Source: an uncultured Bifidobacterium sp.
Lineage (GTDB): Bacteria > Actinomycetota > Actinomycetes > Actinomycetales > Bifidobacteriaceae
Length of the DNA stretch: 15,827 bases
Assembly: GCF_959020145.1 (NCBI RefSeq)
Contig: NZ_CAUEQY010000026.1
Location: forward strand, 1-15,827
Direction: 5' to 3'
Under the pieces are notes generated by a model that was not told the origin of the DNA, made no database searches, and was given only the letters and a program-made list of their open reading frames with translations. Position numbers and translations under genes: made by a program. Numbering within the stretch: position 1 is the first letter of the stretch; each line of letters begins with the position of its first letter. Of this stretch, positions 7,657-13,347 are shown piece by piece.

Positions 7657-8928
7657 ATGAGCAAGATTGAAGATGTGAGCGAAGCCATCGCCGACGAAAC
7701 CGAAATCGCAGCAATCGAAGAGGCCGGCATCATTGCGCAATCGCAATCGGCGGAAGATGACGGCAATCCTGCTGACCGCAGGCTGCCGCTGATTGCACGT
7801 ATTTACGGCATCGTCATGTTGATCGAAGGCGTGGTGACGTTGCTGATCATCGTGATTTCCTGCCTGTATGCAATCCACGCCGCGCTTTCCGGCAAACTGG
7901 CGTTTGGCGCGCTGAATCTCACCACTATTCTGTCGGTTATTCATGCTGCAGTGCTGCTGGTCTCCACCGCATGCCTTGCGATTTTCGGCATGCTGCTGAT
8001 TCTCAACAAGCGTCGGCATATCGCGCAATGGACGTATCTGATGATTCCGCTCACGCTTGCGGAAGGCCTATTGTCGTTGTCGTTGCAGGGTTTGGGTGTG
8101 AATCTGATCAGTCCGACCGTGCAGCTGCTTGTATTGGTTGCGTTGCATATCACGGCTGATCCGTCGCTGTGCGAGGAGCGACGTTTGCAGTTCGCGCTTC
8201 GTCGTTTGGATGCGCGCAGCGAGTATGAGACGGCTGTTTCGAAGGGTATGGCAGGCCGTGATCTGACCGGCAAGGGCTACATTTCGTTGGATTTCTTCAA
8301 CCTGTTTTGGCTGTTTGTGGTCGGATGCGTGTTTGGTCTGGTAGTGGAGACGCTGTACCACTATGTGCTGTTCGGCGAATGGCAGGATCGCGCCGGTTTT
8401 TTGTGGGGGCCGTTCTCGCCGATCTACGGCTTTGGCGCGGTGATTCTGACGGTGTTGCTCAACCACTTGTGGCGGTCGAATTGGATGCTGATCTTCTGCG
8501 CGAGCGCGGTGATTGGCGGCGCGTTCGAATATTTCACCAGCTGGTTCATGGAGGTTGCGTTCGGTATTCGCGCGTGGGATTACACGGGTCAATGGCTGTC
8601 GATTGATGGGCGTACATCCGGCAAATACATGTTTTTCTGGGGAATACTCGGCTTGGTGTGGGTGAAGCTGATTCTGCCGCATTTGCTTGCGATGATTCAG
8701 CGTATTCCGTGGAAGATTCGCTATACGTTGACGGCGGTGTGTTTCGCGCTGATTTTCGTTGACGGCGTGATGACGTTGATGGCGCTGGATTCCTGGTATT
8801 CGCGTATGGCTGGTATTGCGCAGAATTCGCCTGTTTCGCAATTCTTCGCCACGTATTTCGACGACGACTTCATGGCCAATCGGTTCCAGACCATGACGCT
8901 CGACCCGTCCACGGCCAGCCGCATGTAG
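7657..8928 (+). CDS. CmpB-type multi-pass membrane protein (putative ABC-transporter type IV domain)
   Basis: This is a 423-residue membrane protein. An acidic cytosolic N-terminus (1-40, Glu/Asp/Ala-rich) is followed by about four hydrophobic helices (about 45-165). A charged linker comes next (ADPSLCEERRLQFALRRLDARSEY), then a domain at about 209-345 with FWLFVVGCVFGLVVETLYHY, GFLWGPFSPIYGFGA and EYFTSWFMEVAFGIRAWDYTG. These three blocks are the hallmark of the CmpB family, named as a putative ABC transporter type but with no proven transport role. A last helix (about 354-376) precedes a polar tail. I chose ATG 7657 because GGAAGGA sits nine bases ahead; longer in-frame starts would add a Cys/Arg-rich, non-homologous-looking stretch. 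The gene stands alone, divergent from the YhgE/Pip operon, with no ATPase gene beside it. Confidence 0.85.
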   Translation: MSKIEDVSEAIADETEIAAIEEAGIIAQSQSAEDDGNPADRRLPLIARIYGIVMLIEGVVTLLIIVISCLYAIHAALSGKLAFGALNLTTILSVIHAAVLLVSTACLAIFGMLLILNKRRHIAQWTYLMIPLTLAEGLLSLSLQGLGVNLISPTVQLLVLVALHITADPSLCEERRLQFALRRLDARSEYETAVSKGMAGRDLTGKGYISLDFFNLFWLFVVGCVFGLVVETLYHYVLFGEWQDRAGFLWGPFSPIYGFGAVILTVLLNHLWRSNWMLIFCASAVIGGAFEYFTSWFMEVAFGIRAWDYTGQWLSIDGRTSGKYMFFWGILGLVWVKLILPHLLAMIQRIPWKIRYTLTAVCFALIFVDGVMTLMALDSWYSRMAGIAQNSPVSQFFATYFDDDFMANRFQTMTLDPSTASRM

Positions 8929-9088
8929 TGTCTGACTGTTTTATGGATGACTGCTTTATGGGCTAGATGGCGAAGCTTTGTGGAAGAACGTGTATGGTGC
9001 GTCCGCTATTGGTTGCGCCGTGCACGGCTGCATGTGATCTGTGCCCGCACTGCCTTTGTGGACTCGGTGCCCTGCGACTTCTACGCGC
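8929..9088. other. Convergent spacer with short repeats, no clear terminator
   Basis: This lies between the CmpB-type gene and the converging nrdH-like gene. It begins with two tandem 14-mers differing at one base (TGACTGTTTTATGG 8933-8946, TGACTGCTTTATGG 8948-8961). GGCGAAGCTTTG at 8969-8980 is repeated at 9095-9106, which is inside the last codons of the nrdH-like gene. I see no convincing hairpin-plus-U-tract terminator for either gene. Confidence 0.6.
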
Positions 9089-9325
9089 TTAGGCGGCGAA
9101 GCTTTGCGCGAGCTGGCGGATGAGATCCGGCCTATGTCCACTCCATGAGGAGTTCGGTGAGATGACGACCGGAATCTGCTTGAAGCCAGCGTTTTTGATC
9201 TGTTCGAAGGTGGACGGGTTCTTCGTCAGATCAACGGTGTCGTAACGCACGCCCAGCTTTGCGAGCTCTTGTTCGGTGGCTTCGCATTGCGGGTTGCTCG
9301 GATTGGTGAAGACGGTCACGGTCAT
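9089..9325 (-). CDS. NrdH-like glutaredoxin/thioredoxin-fold protein lacking the first active-site Cys
   Basis: This is a 78-residue protein of the usual NrdH length. NrdH proteins reduce class Ib ribonucleotide reductase through a CxxC dithiol and take electrons from thioredoxin reductase. The family features are here: an N-terminal MTVTVFTNP strand, the cis-Pro block KQIPVV (49-54), and WSGHRPD (61-67), which matches the WSGFRPD of NrdH. In place of CxxC the sequence reads N11-P12-Q13-C14, so only the second Cys remains. Aligned without gaps to typical MTVTVYTKPxCxxC members, Asn replaces the nucleophilic Cys. AGGGAGG lies ahead of the ATG. It is not next to nrdIEF, but two NrdR-like boxes lie upstream, which supports a link to deoxyribonucleotide metabolism. 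It may be a divergent monothiol partner, a binding or regulatory relative, or a decayed copy. Confidence 0.85.
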   Translation of the reverse strand: MTVTVFTNPSNPQCEATEQELAKLGVRYDTVDLTKNPSTFEQIKNAGFKQIPVVISPNSSWSGHRPDLIRQLAQSFAA

Positions 9326-9343
9326 TCGATTTCCTCCCTATGC

Positions 9344-9372
9344 AAAAATGGCTTCCGTCGTTTGCGAAAGCC
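9344..9372 (-). terminator. Terminator-like hairpin in the nrdH-like leader
   Basis: Read on the minus strand, GGCTTTC pairs with GGAAGCC (one G-U pair, nine-base loop) across 9372-9350. ATTTTTGC follows at once, ending about 18 bases before the start codon. It has the form of a weak intrinsic terminator between the presumed promoter and the ribosome binding site, so it could attenuate expression. It could also be chance. Confidence 0.4.
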
Positions 9373-9420
9373 GTGTCGGCCACGTTCTTCGGTTATGCTC
9401 GCTTACGCAAGCCACTATCT

Positions 9421-9449
9421 AGCATACACACTACCGGTAGTGGTGTGTC
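9421..9449 (-). promoter_or_regulatory. Candidate promoter for the nrdH-like gene
   Basis: On the minus strand GACACA (9449-9444) and TATGCT (9426-9421) stand 17 bases apart. They match the -35 and -10 consensus at 3/6 and 4/6 positions. The proximal NrdR-like palindrome fills the spacer, as would suit repression. The match is weak on its own; position and context support it. Confidence 0.4.
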
Positions 9450-9475
9450 GTGAGTTTCCTCACTGTATATAGTGG
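9428..9475. promoter_or_regulatory. Pair of NrdR-box-like palindromes upstream of the nrdH-like gene
   Basis: Box 1 (9428-9443) is ACACTACCGGTAGTGG, with a perfect 14-bp palindromic core. Box 2 (9460-9475) is TCACTGTATATAGTGG, very close to the NrdR consensus ACACTATATATAGTGT. Their centres are 32 bp apart with a 16-bp gap, the spacing known for NrdR box pairs, which are read by the ATP-cone regulator of ribonucleotide reductase genes. They lie about 100-150 bases upstream of the nrdH-like start. Box 1 has CCGG in place of the usual AT-rich centre. Confidence 0.7.
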
Positions 9476-9500
9476 GGAATTCCCCAAAATTCCCCAAAAT
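9474..9500. repeat. EcoRI-centred palindrome and 10-bp tandem repeat
   Basis: GGGGAATTCCCC (9474-9485) is a perfect 12-bp palindrome. ATTCCCCAAA is repeated in tandem at 9479-9488 and 9489-9498. They fill the space between the NrdR-like pair and the SOS-box-like site, so the regulatory region is compact. Confidence 0.7.
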
Positions 9501-9516
9501 ACGAACGTTTGTTCGA
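9501..9516. promoter_or_regulatory. SOS (LexA) box-like site
   Basis: CGAACGTTTGTTCG (9502-9515) matches the Gram-positive LexA core CGAAC-N4-GTTCG exactly. With flanks it misses the actinobacterial TCGAAC-N4-GTTCGA form at only the first base. It lies about 50 bases upstream of the candidate nrdH-like promoter. No other obvious gene is placed to use it, apart from very short plus-strand reading frames. Confidence 0.5.
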
Positions 9517-9713
9517 ATATGTCTAGTGTACCCCAAACCACGGAATTCACGTCCGCGCGCATGTCGAAACTGCTTCTAGTGCTGTTTCTAATGCTGTTGG
9601 ATGGGCGCAAGATGCGTTTCGGGAGGTCGTGAAATGACATCGAGTCTGCGATGCCTGTAGCGGTGAATGTGTTGAATAAATGTTGAATCGGACCATTTGA
9701 TCCATTAGACTGC
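9517..9713. other. Gene-free stretch between the SOS-like box and the tRNA terminator
   Basis: No convincing gene is visible here. The plus strand carries a 23-codon hydrophobic reading frame (9561-9632) without a Shine-Dalgarno, and an 8-codon frame (9634-9660) with GGGAGG seven bases ahead of its ATG. Both are too short to call as genes. Confidence 0.5.
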
Positions 9714-9764
9714 AAAAACAAGAAAGTCTCGGAAACCGTTGAAAACATTGACTTCCGAGACTTT
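9714..9764 (-). terminator. Intrinsic terminator downstream of tRNA-Lys
   Basis: On the minus strand AAAGTCTCGGAA (9764-9753) pairs perfectly with TTCCGAGACTTT (9734-9723) around an 18-base loop. A run of five T follows (complement of 9714-9718). It ends the tRNA transcript, starting eight bases past the tRNA 3' end. Confidence 0.85.
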
Positions 9765-9771
9765 TCGCATG

Positions 9772-9844
9772 TGCCCCCCGTGGGATTCGAACCCACAACC
9801 CACGACTTAAAAGGACGCTGCTCTAACCGTTGAGCTAGAGGGGC
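9772..9844 (-). tRNA. tRNA-Lys (anticodon UUU)
   Basis: This is a complete 73-base cloverleaf on the minus strand. The acceptor arms are GCCCCTC/GGGGGGC (one U-G pair) with discriminator A. The D arm is GCTC/GAGC around an eight-base loop containing GG. The anticodon loop is CTTTTAA, giving anticodon TTT at 34-36. The variable loop is GGGTT and the T arm is GTGGG-TTCGAAT-CCCAC. CCA is not encoded, so it must be added afterwards. The anticodon stem is weak: G27-U43 is a wobble pair and U30/U40 do not pair. A TATACT at 9861-9856 on the minus strand is a good -10 box, placing transcription start about five bases ahead of the mature end; the -35 is poor. Confidence 0.95.
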
Positions 9845-9855
9845 AACAGTGAGAC

Positions 9856-9861
9856 AGTATA
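9856..9861 (-). promoter_or_regulatory. -10 box of the tRNA-Lys promoter
   Basis: On the minus strand this reads TATACT (5/6 to consensus), 11 bases before the mature tRNA 5' end. The hexamer 17 bases upstream (TGGCGT) is a poor -35. Confidence 0.5.
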
Positions 9862-10002
9862 CAGCATATTTACGCAAAACGCCACACGAATCAGCTGTAA
9901 GTAACAAAAAACGTGGATTATCACCAAGTCATCGCCGAATCATCATCGAATTCTCGCGAATCGCAGCGTCATTTCTGCATATCTGCTCGTACAGTGGAAC
10001 GC

Positions 10003-11658
10003 ATGTCATGTACCACGATTCTTGTAGGCAAGAAAGCCAGCTACGACGGCTCCACCATCATCGCACGCGACGATGATTCCGGTTCCGGACGTTACGATCC
10101 CAAGAAATTCATTGCGGTAGCACCGCAAGACCAGCCGAGACATTACCGCAGTGTGCTCAGTCATGTCGAAATTGACCTTCCAGACAATCCATGCCGATAC
10201 AGCATTGTGCCGAACGTGCTGCCGAATCGCGGAATTCTCGCGGAAGCGGGCGTCAACGAGCGCAATGTGGCGATGAGCGCCACTGAAACCATCGCGGTCA
10301 ACGAGCGCGTGCTAGCCGCTGATCCGCTCGTTGAACTGCAACCGGCGAACGAAGCCGCTGATACCCCTGAAATTCCGGGTGGAATCGGAGAGGAAGACAT
10401 CATCACCCTTGTGCTGCCTTACGTAACCACGGCGCGCGAAGGCGTCGCACGTCTCGCCGAACTGCTTGAAACATACGGCACCTACGAATCGAACGGCATC
10501 ATCATTTCCGACGTAAACGAAATCTGGTACGTCGAAACAATCGGCGGGCACCATTGGATCGCCCGCCGCGTGCCGGACGATTGCTATGCGACCATCCCCA
10601 ACCAGCTCGGCATCGACGATTTCGACTTCGACGACGCCTTCAGCACCCAACGCGAGTTCATGTGCAGTGCCGATCTGCGCGAATTCATGGACGCGCACCA
10701 CCTTGACCGCACTATGAGCGCGGGTGCGAGTAGCGGCTTCGGATTCCAGCCGACGAGCGTTTTCGGAAACGCCAGCATGAACGGCGGTGGCAATAGCAGT
10801 AGCGGCGCGGCGCTGGGTCACAACCATTTCAATCCGCGCACGGCTTTCGGCACCGCCACCACCAAAGACCGCATCTACAACACGCCACGTGCCTGGTATA
10901 TGCAGCGCCACCTCAATCCAAGCGAGGACTGGGATTCGCCGGCCGCCCGCTACACGCCCGCATCCGACGATATTCCGTGGTGTCGTGTGCCTGAGAACGC
11001 TGTGACGCTCGAAGACGTCGACTTCCTGATGAGTGCACACTTCGAGGGGACCCCTTACGATCCGTACGGTACGCTCGGGACGCCGGAAAGCCGCCATCGC
11101 TACCGTCCGATCGGCATCAACCGCACCGGGCATATGGTGGCCATGCAGATTCGTCCGTACGCGCCGGAGGCAAGCCGTTCGATCATGTGGATCTCATACG
11201 GTTCCGGCCCCTTCACCGCGGCCACGCCGTTCTATGCGAACGTCGACGATACGCCCGCCTACCTGCGTGACACCACGCCGGAAGTCTCGACCGGCAACCT
11301 GTACTGGGCGAACCGTTTGATCGCCGCGCTCGCCGACGCGCATTTCTACGAAACCAGCAATGCGATCGAAGGATTTGCGGAATCGGCCCGCGCTTACGGC
11401 CATCGTCTGGTGGAACGTACTGATGCCGAATTGCGTGAGATTGCTGCACAAAAGAGCGTGTCCGAATCGCAGGAGCGTGCAGGGGCCGCGGAGATTACGG
11501 AAAACGCAAGTATTGCAATTATCGCAAAACTGCAGCAGTCCAACGAAGAAATGGCGGAATATTTGCGCACTCACGTTACGAAACTGCTCAACGACGTGCT
11601 CTACACGTCCAGCAATCTCATGCACAACAGTTTCGCCATGTCCGACCGCTGGAACTAA
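10003..11658 (+). CDS. C69-family dipeptidase
   Basis: This is a 551-residue cytosolic dipeptidase of the Ntn-hydrolase type, which cleaves dipeptides taken up or released by other peptidases. The start MSCTTILVGKKASYDGSTII and then ARDDDSGSG is the family N-terminus; Cys3 is the expected nucleophile once the initiator end is removed. Further conserved blocks are MSATETIAVNERVL (91-104), GGIGEEDIITLVLPYVTTAREGV (126-148), NEIWYVETIGGHHWIARRVPDDCYATIPNQ (172-201) and YNTPRAWYMQRHLNP (292-306). I take ATG 10003 because it puts the Cys near the N-terminus; an ATG 30 codons upstream would add a non-family stretch. The SD (GTGGA) is weak. An unusual Gly/Ser/Asn-rich segment at about 239-275 interrupts the region before NPRTAFGT. 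There is no signal peptide. The gene is divergent from tRNA-Lys and seems monocistronic. Confidence 0.92.
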   Translation: MSCTTILVGKKASYDGSTIIARDDDSGSGRYDPKKFIAVAPQDQPRHYRSVLSHVEIDLPDNPCRYSIVPNVLPNRGILAEAGVNERNVAMSATETIAVNERVLAADPLVELQPANEAADTPEIPGGIGEEDIITLVLPYVTTAREGVARLAELLETYGTYESNGIIISDVNEIWYVETIGGHHWIARRVPDDCYATIPNQLGIDDFDFDDAFSTQREFMCSADLREFMDAHHLDRTMSAGASSGFGFQPTSVFGNASMNGGGNSSSGAALGHNHFNPRTAFGTATTKDRIYNTPRAWYMQRHLNPSEDWDSPAARYTPASDDIPWCRVPENAVTLEDVDFLMSAHFEGTPYDPYGTLGTPESRHRYRPIGINRTGHMVAMQIRPYAPEASRSIMWISYGSGPFTAATPFYANVDDTPAYLRDTTPEVSTGNLYWANRLIAALADAHFYETSNAIEGFAESARAYGHRLVERTDAELREIAAQKSVSESQERAGAAEITENASIAIIAKLQQSNEEMAEYLRTHVTKLLNDVLYTSSNLMHNSFAMSDRWN

Positions 11659-11731
11659 GCATAAAGCCCCGAAATCCGGCAAAACCCGTCCCAATGAGCC
11701 AGGTTTCCGCGCTTGGGGGCCGCATGAACGT

Positions 11732-11768
11732 AGGCTGTTGGAAGCGTCAGTGCTGTTTCCAACAGCCT
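11732..11768 (+). terminator. Strong hairpin downstream of the dipeptidase gene
   Basis: AGGCTGTTGGAA (11732-11743) and TTCCAACAGCCT (11757-11768) form a perfect 12-bp stem with a 13-base loop, 73 bases after the stop. It lacks a U-tract, so it may end transcription inefficiently or mainly protect the 3' end. Confidence 0.5.
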
Positions 11769-11811
11769 CACGACTGCATCCTTGCCCCGTACGTCAGTTT
11801 TTGCCCATATC

Positions 11812-12004
11812 TCGCTTATATATGGCAGATTTCGAGAGCTGACACGAGGCATTTCGCTTATATATGGCAATCTTGCTTGGTAACAAGGCGATTTCGGGGG
11901 GTAAAAATATACCCTCTAAGTCACCTTGTTACCAAGGGTATCTGCCATATATAAGCGAGATGTCAGCGGACGAACTGCGGTATCTGCCATATATAAGGCA
12001 GATA
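11812..12004. repeat. About 190-bp palindromic element with four copies of a TCGCTTATATATGGCAGATA-type motif
   Basis: The left half carries two forward copies of the motif (11812-11830, 11854-11869). The right half carries two inverted copies (11939-11958, 11981-12004), the last of which is itself a palindrome (ATCTGCC-N8-GGCAGAT). In the centre CTTGGTAACAAGG (11876-11888) pairs with CCTTGTTACCAAG (11924-11936). Inside that, GGGTA (11899-11903) pairs with TACCC (11910-11914), all around position 11906. GCTGACA is also shared by both halves. The whole could extrude as a cruciform. It lies between the converging dipeptidase and glycosyltransferase genes and ends eight bases short of the latter's stop. 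It has the form of a MITE-like or bidirectional 3'-end element; no transposase is present. Confidence 0.75.
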
Positions 12005-12011
12005 GTGCCGA

Positions 12012-13043
12012 TCAGTTGAACCCGACGACGTGTTCCGCCACGAAATATCCCTTGCGAATCACGAAACGACCGATCGACCCGCGCAAATTCAACGCACGAG
12101 ACATGGCCTTCTTGCGCACATCCTTGTAAATAGTGGGGGAGTACGCCTTAATGTCGTCCCACATATCCTTTTTCTTCTCATAATTTTCCGGATCGCGAGA
12201 CAAAATCATGAACACACTTGCCACGGAACTTTCAATCGCCAGGAAGTGGATCATATAACGGTATAGGCCGTCTGGCACCGTGTCGCGTTCCGGAGTTGCA
12301 CGCACCATGCACTGGTTGACGAGGCGCAGCTGGTCGACGCGGCGGATCATCACATCGGTCTGCACGCTTTGCCCGTCGCGCCCGATGAAATAGTGGTAGA
12401 ACGGCGTATCCAAATACTTCATGGTCTTCACCCACGGGAACGGTTGGTACGCGTAAATGAAGTCCACGTAGAACGTGTGCTCCGGCAGCTGCATGCCGGA
12501 CTCTCGCACCACGGCGGTGCGGTACGTCAGCGCGTGCATGAGAATGTATTCAGCCAAGCCGAAATGCCCAAGATCGTTCCAGGCCAGGCGCTCGCCGGCC
12601 TTCATGGCATGGCGGAAGTTCACCACATGCTTGTTGCGTTTGCCAACCTTGTCATACACATAATTGGTGACGAGCATGTCGATCGGCTCGGTGGAATCGG
12701 CCTCTTCGCGCAGCACGGCCATGACCTGTTCGAGCGATTCGGGGCCAACCCAATCGTCGGCGTCAACAACCTTCACGTACATGCCGCTTGCCGCCGCGAT
12801 GCCGGTGTTGACGGCTCCGCCATGCCCCTTGTTCTCTTGGTGGATGGCGCGCACGATGCCTGGATAGCGGGCTTCGAATTTCTGTGCCATTTCCAGCGTG
12901 CCGTCGGACGAGCCGTCATCCACGATCAGCACTTCGATGTCGTCGTTGCGCTTCGCTGCGATTAACGACATGACGCATCGTTCCAAATATTCGGTCATGT
13001 TGTACGCGGGCACCACGAAGGTGAGCGTCTTCTTCTCCTGCAT
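12012..13043 (-). CDS. Family 2 glycosyltransferase
   Basis: This is a 343-residue GT-A fold enzyme that should transfer a sugar from a nucleotide sugar to a cell-surface glycan. The N-terminal domain begins TLTFVVPAYNMTEYLERCV (6-24), then has VLIVDDGSSDGT (38-49), QENKGHGGAVNTGI (69-82) and the metal-binding VVDADDW (92-98), the usual order of GT2 nucleotide-binding motifs. The C-terminal half (about 140-343) is rich in Tyr, His and Arg and shows no clear membrane helix, so the enzyme is probably cytosolic or peripheral. Acceptor and sugar cannot be told from sequence. ATG 13041-13043 is preceded by AAGGAAG. The gene is not in an obvious glycan cluster. A strong hairpin (13065-13093) lies in its leader, and the palindromic repeat element lies eight bases past its stop. 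Confidence 0.92.
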   Translation of the reverse strand: MQEKKTLTFVVPAYNMTEYLERCVMSLIAAKRNDDIEVLIVDDGSSDGTLEMAQKFEARYPGIVRAIHQENKGHGGAVNTGIAAASGMYVKVVDADDWVGPESLEQVMAVLREEADSTEPIDMLVTNYVYDKVGKRNKHVVNFRHAMKAGERLAWNDLGHFGLAEYILMHALTYRTAVVRESGMQLPEHTFYVDFIYAYQPFPWVKTMKYLDTPFYHYFIGRDGQSVQTDVMIRRVDQLRLVNQCMVRATPERDTVPDGLYRYMIHFLAIESSVASVFMILSRDPENYEKKKDMWDDIKAYSPTIYKDVRKKAMSRALNLRGSIGRFVIRKGYFVAEHVVGFN

Positions 13044-13347
13044 AGTCTTCCTTGGTCGGCCGAGGTGACCTGCCGCGCGCGGCGCGTGGTCACTGCGTAA
13101 CGAAACTAACGTAGCACCTTGTTCGCTTCAGGGGAACGGTTTGTACGCAATAGGCACCCTGAATAGCGCAATCTGCACCTGAAATTTCCCTTAAGGGTAC
13201 CGTTGTTGACAATTTGTAAGTTTTCGTCGATGCTTGTTGGCTTGTGCGATGCTTGCGATTCCCCTGTTGCTGGTACTGTTCGATTCTTGCGTCTGGCGCC
13301 TGTTGGCGTTGGCTGCGATGCTTACGATGACTGGGGGCGGCTGGGTT
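13044..13347. other. Intergenic region upstream of the glycosyltransferase
   Basis: No gene is called here. Next to the glycosyltransferase is a nested inverted repeat: GTGACC (13065-13070) with GGTCAC (13088-13093), enclosing GCCGCGCGCGGC (13072-13083), a strong hairpin in the 5' leader. CCCTTAAGGG is a 10-bp palindrome at 13189-13198. A TTGACA occurs on the plus strand near 13207, but no convincing gene follows it. I see no clear terminator for the upstream tetR gene. Confidence 0.6.

Noticed and set aside
8969..9106. Partial duplication of the nrdH-like gene end
   Set aside because: Only 12 bases (GGCGAAGCTTTG) are shared and the flanking sequence shows no further similarity.
9431..9907. 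Minus-strand frame of 158 codons spanning the tRNA
   Set aside because: It runs through tRNA-Lys, its terminator and the NrdR/SOS-like sites, so it is not a protein gene.
11812..12004. CRISPR-like array
   Set aside because: The repeats are few, change orientation around one centre and have unequal spacers, so they form a palindromic element and not an array of direct repeats.
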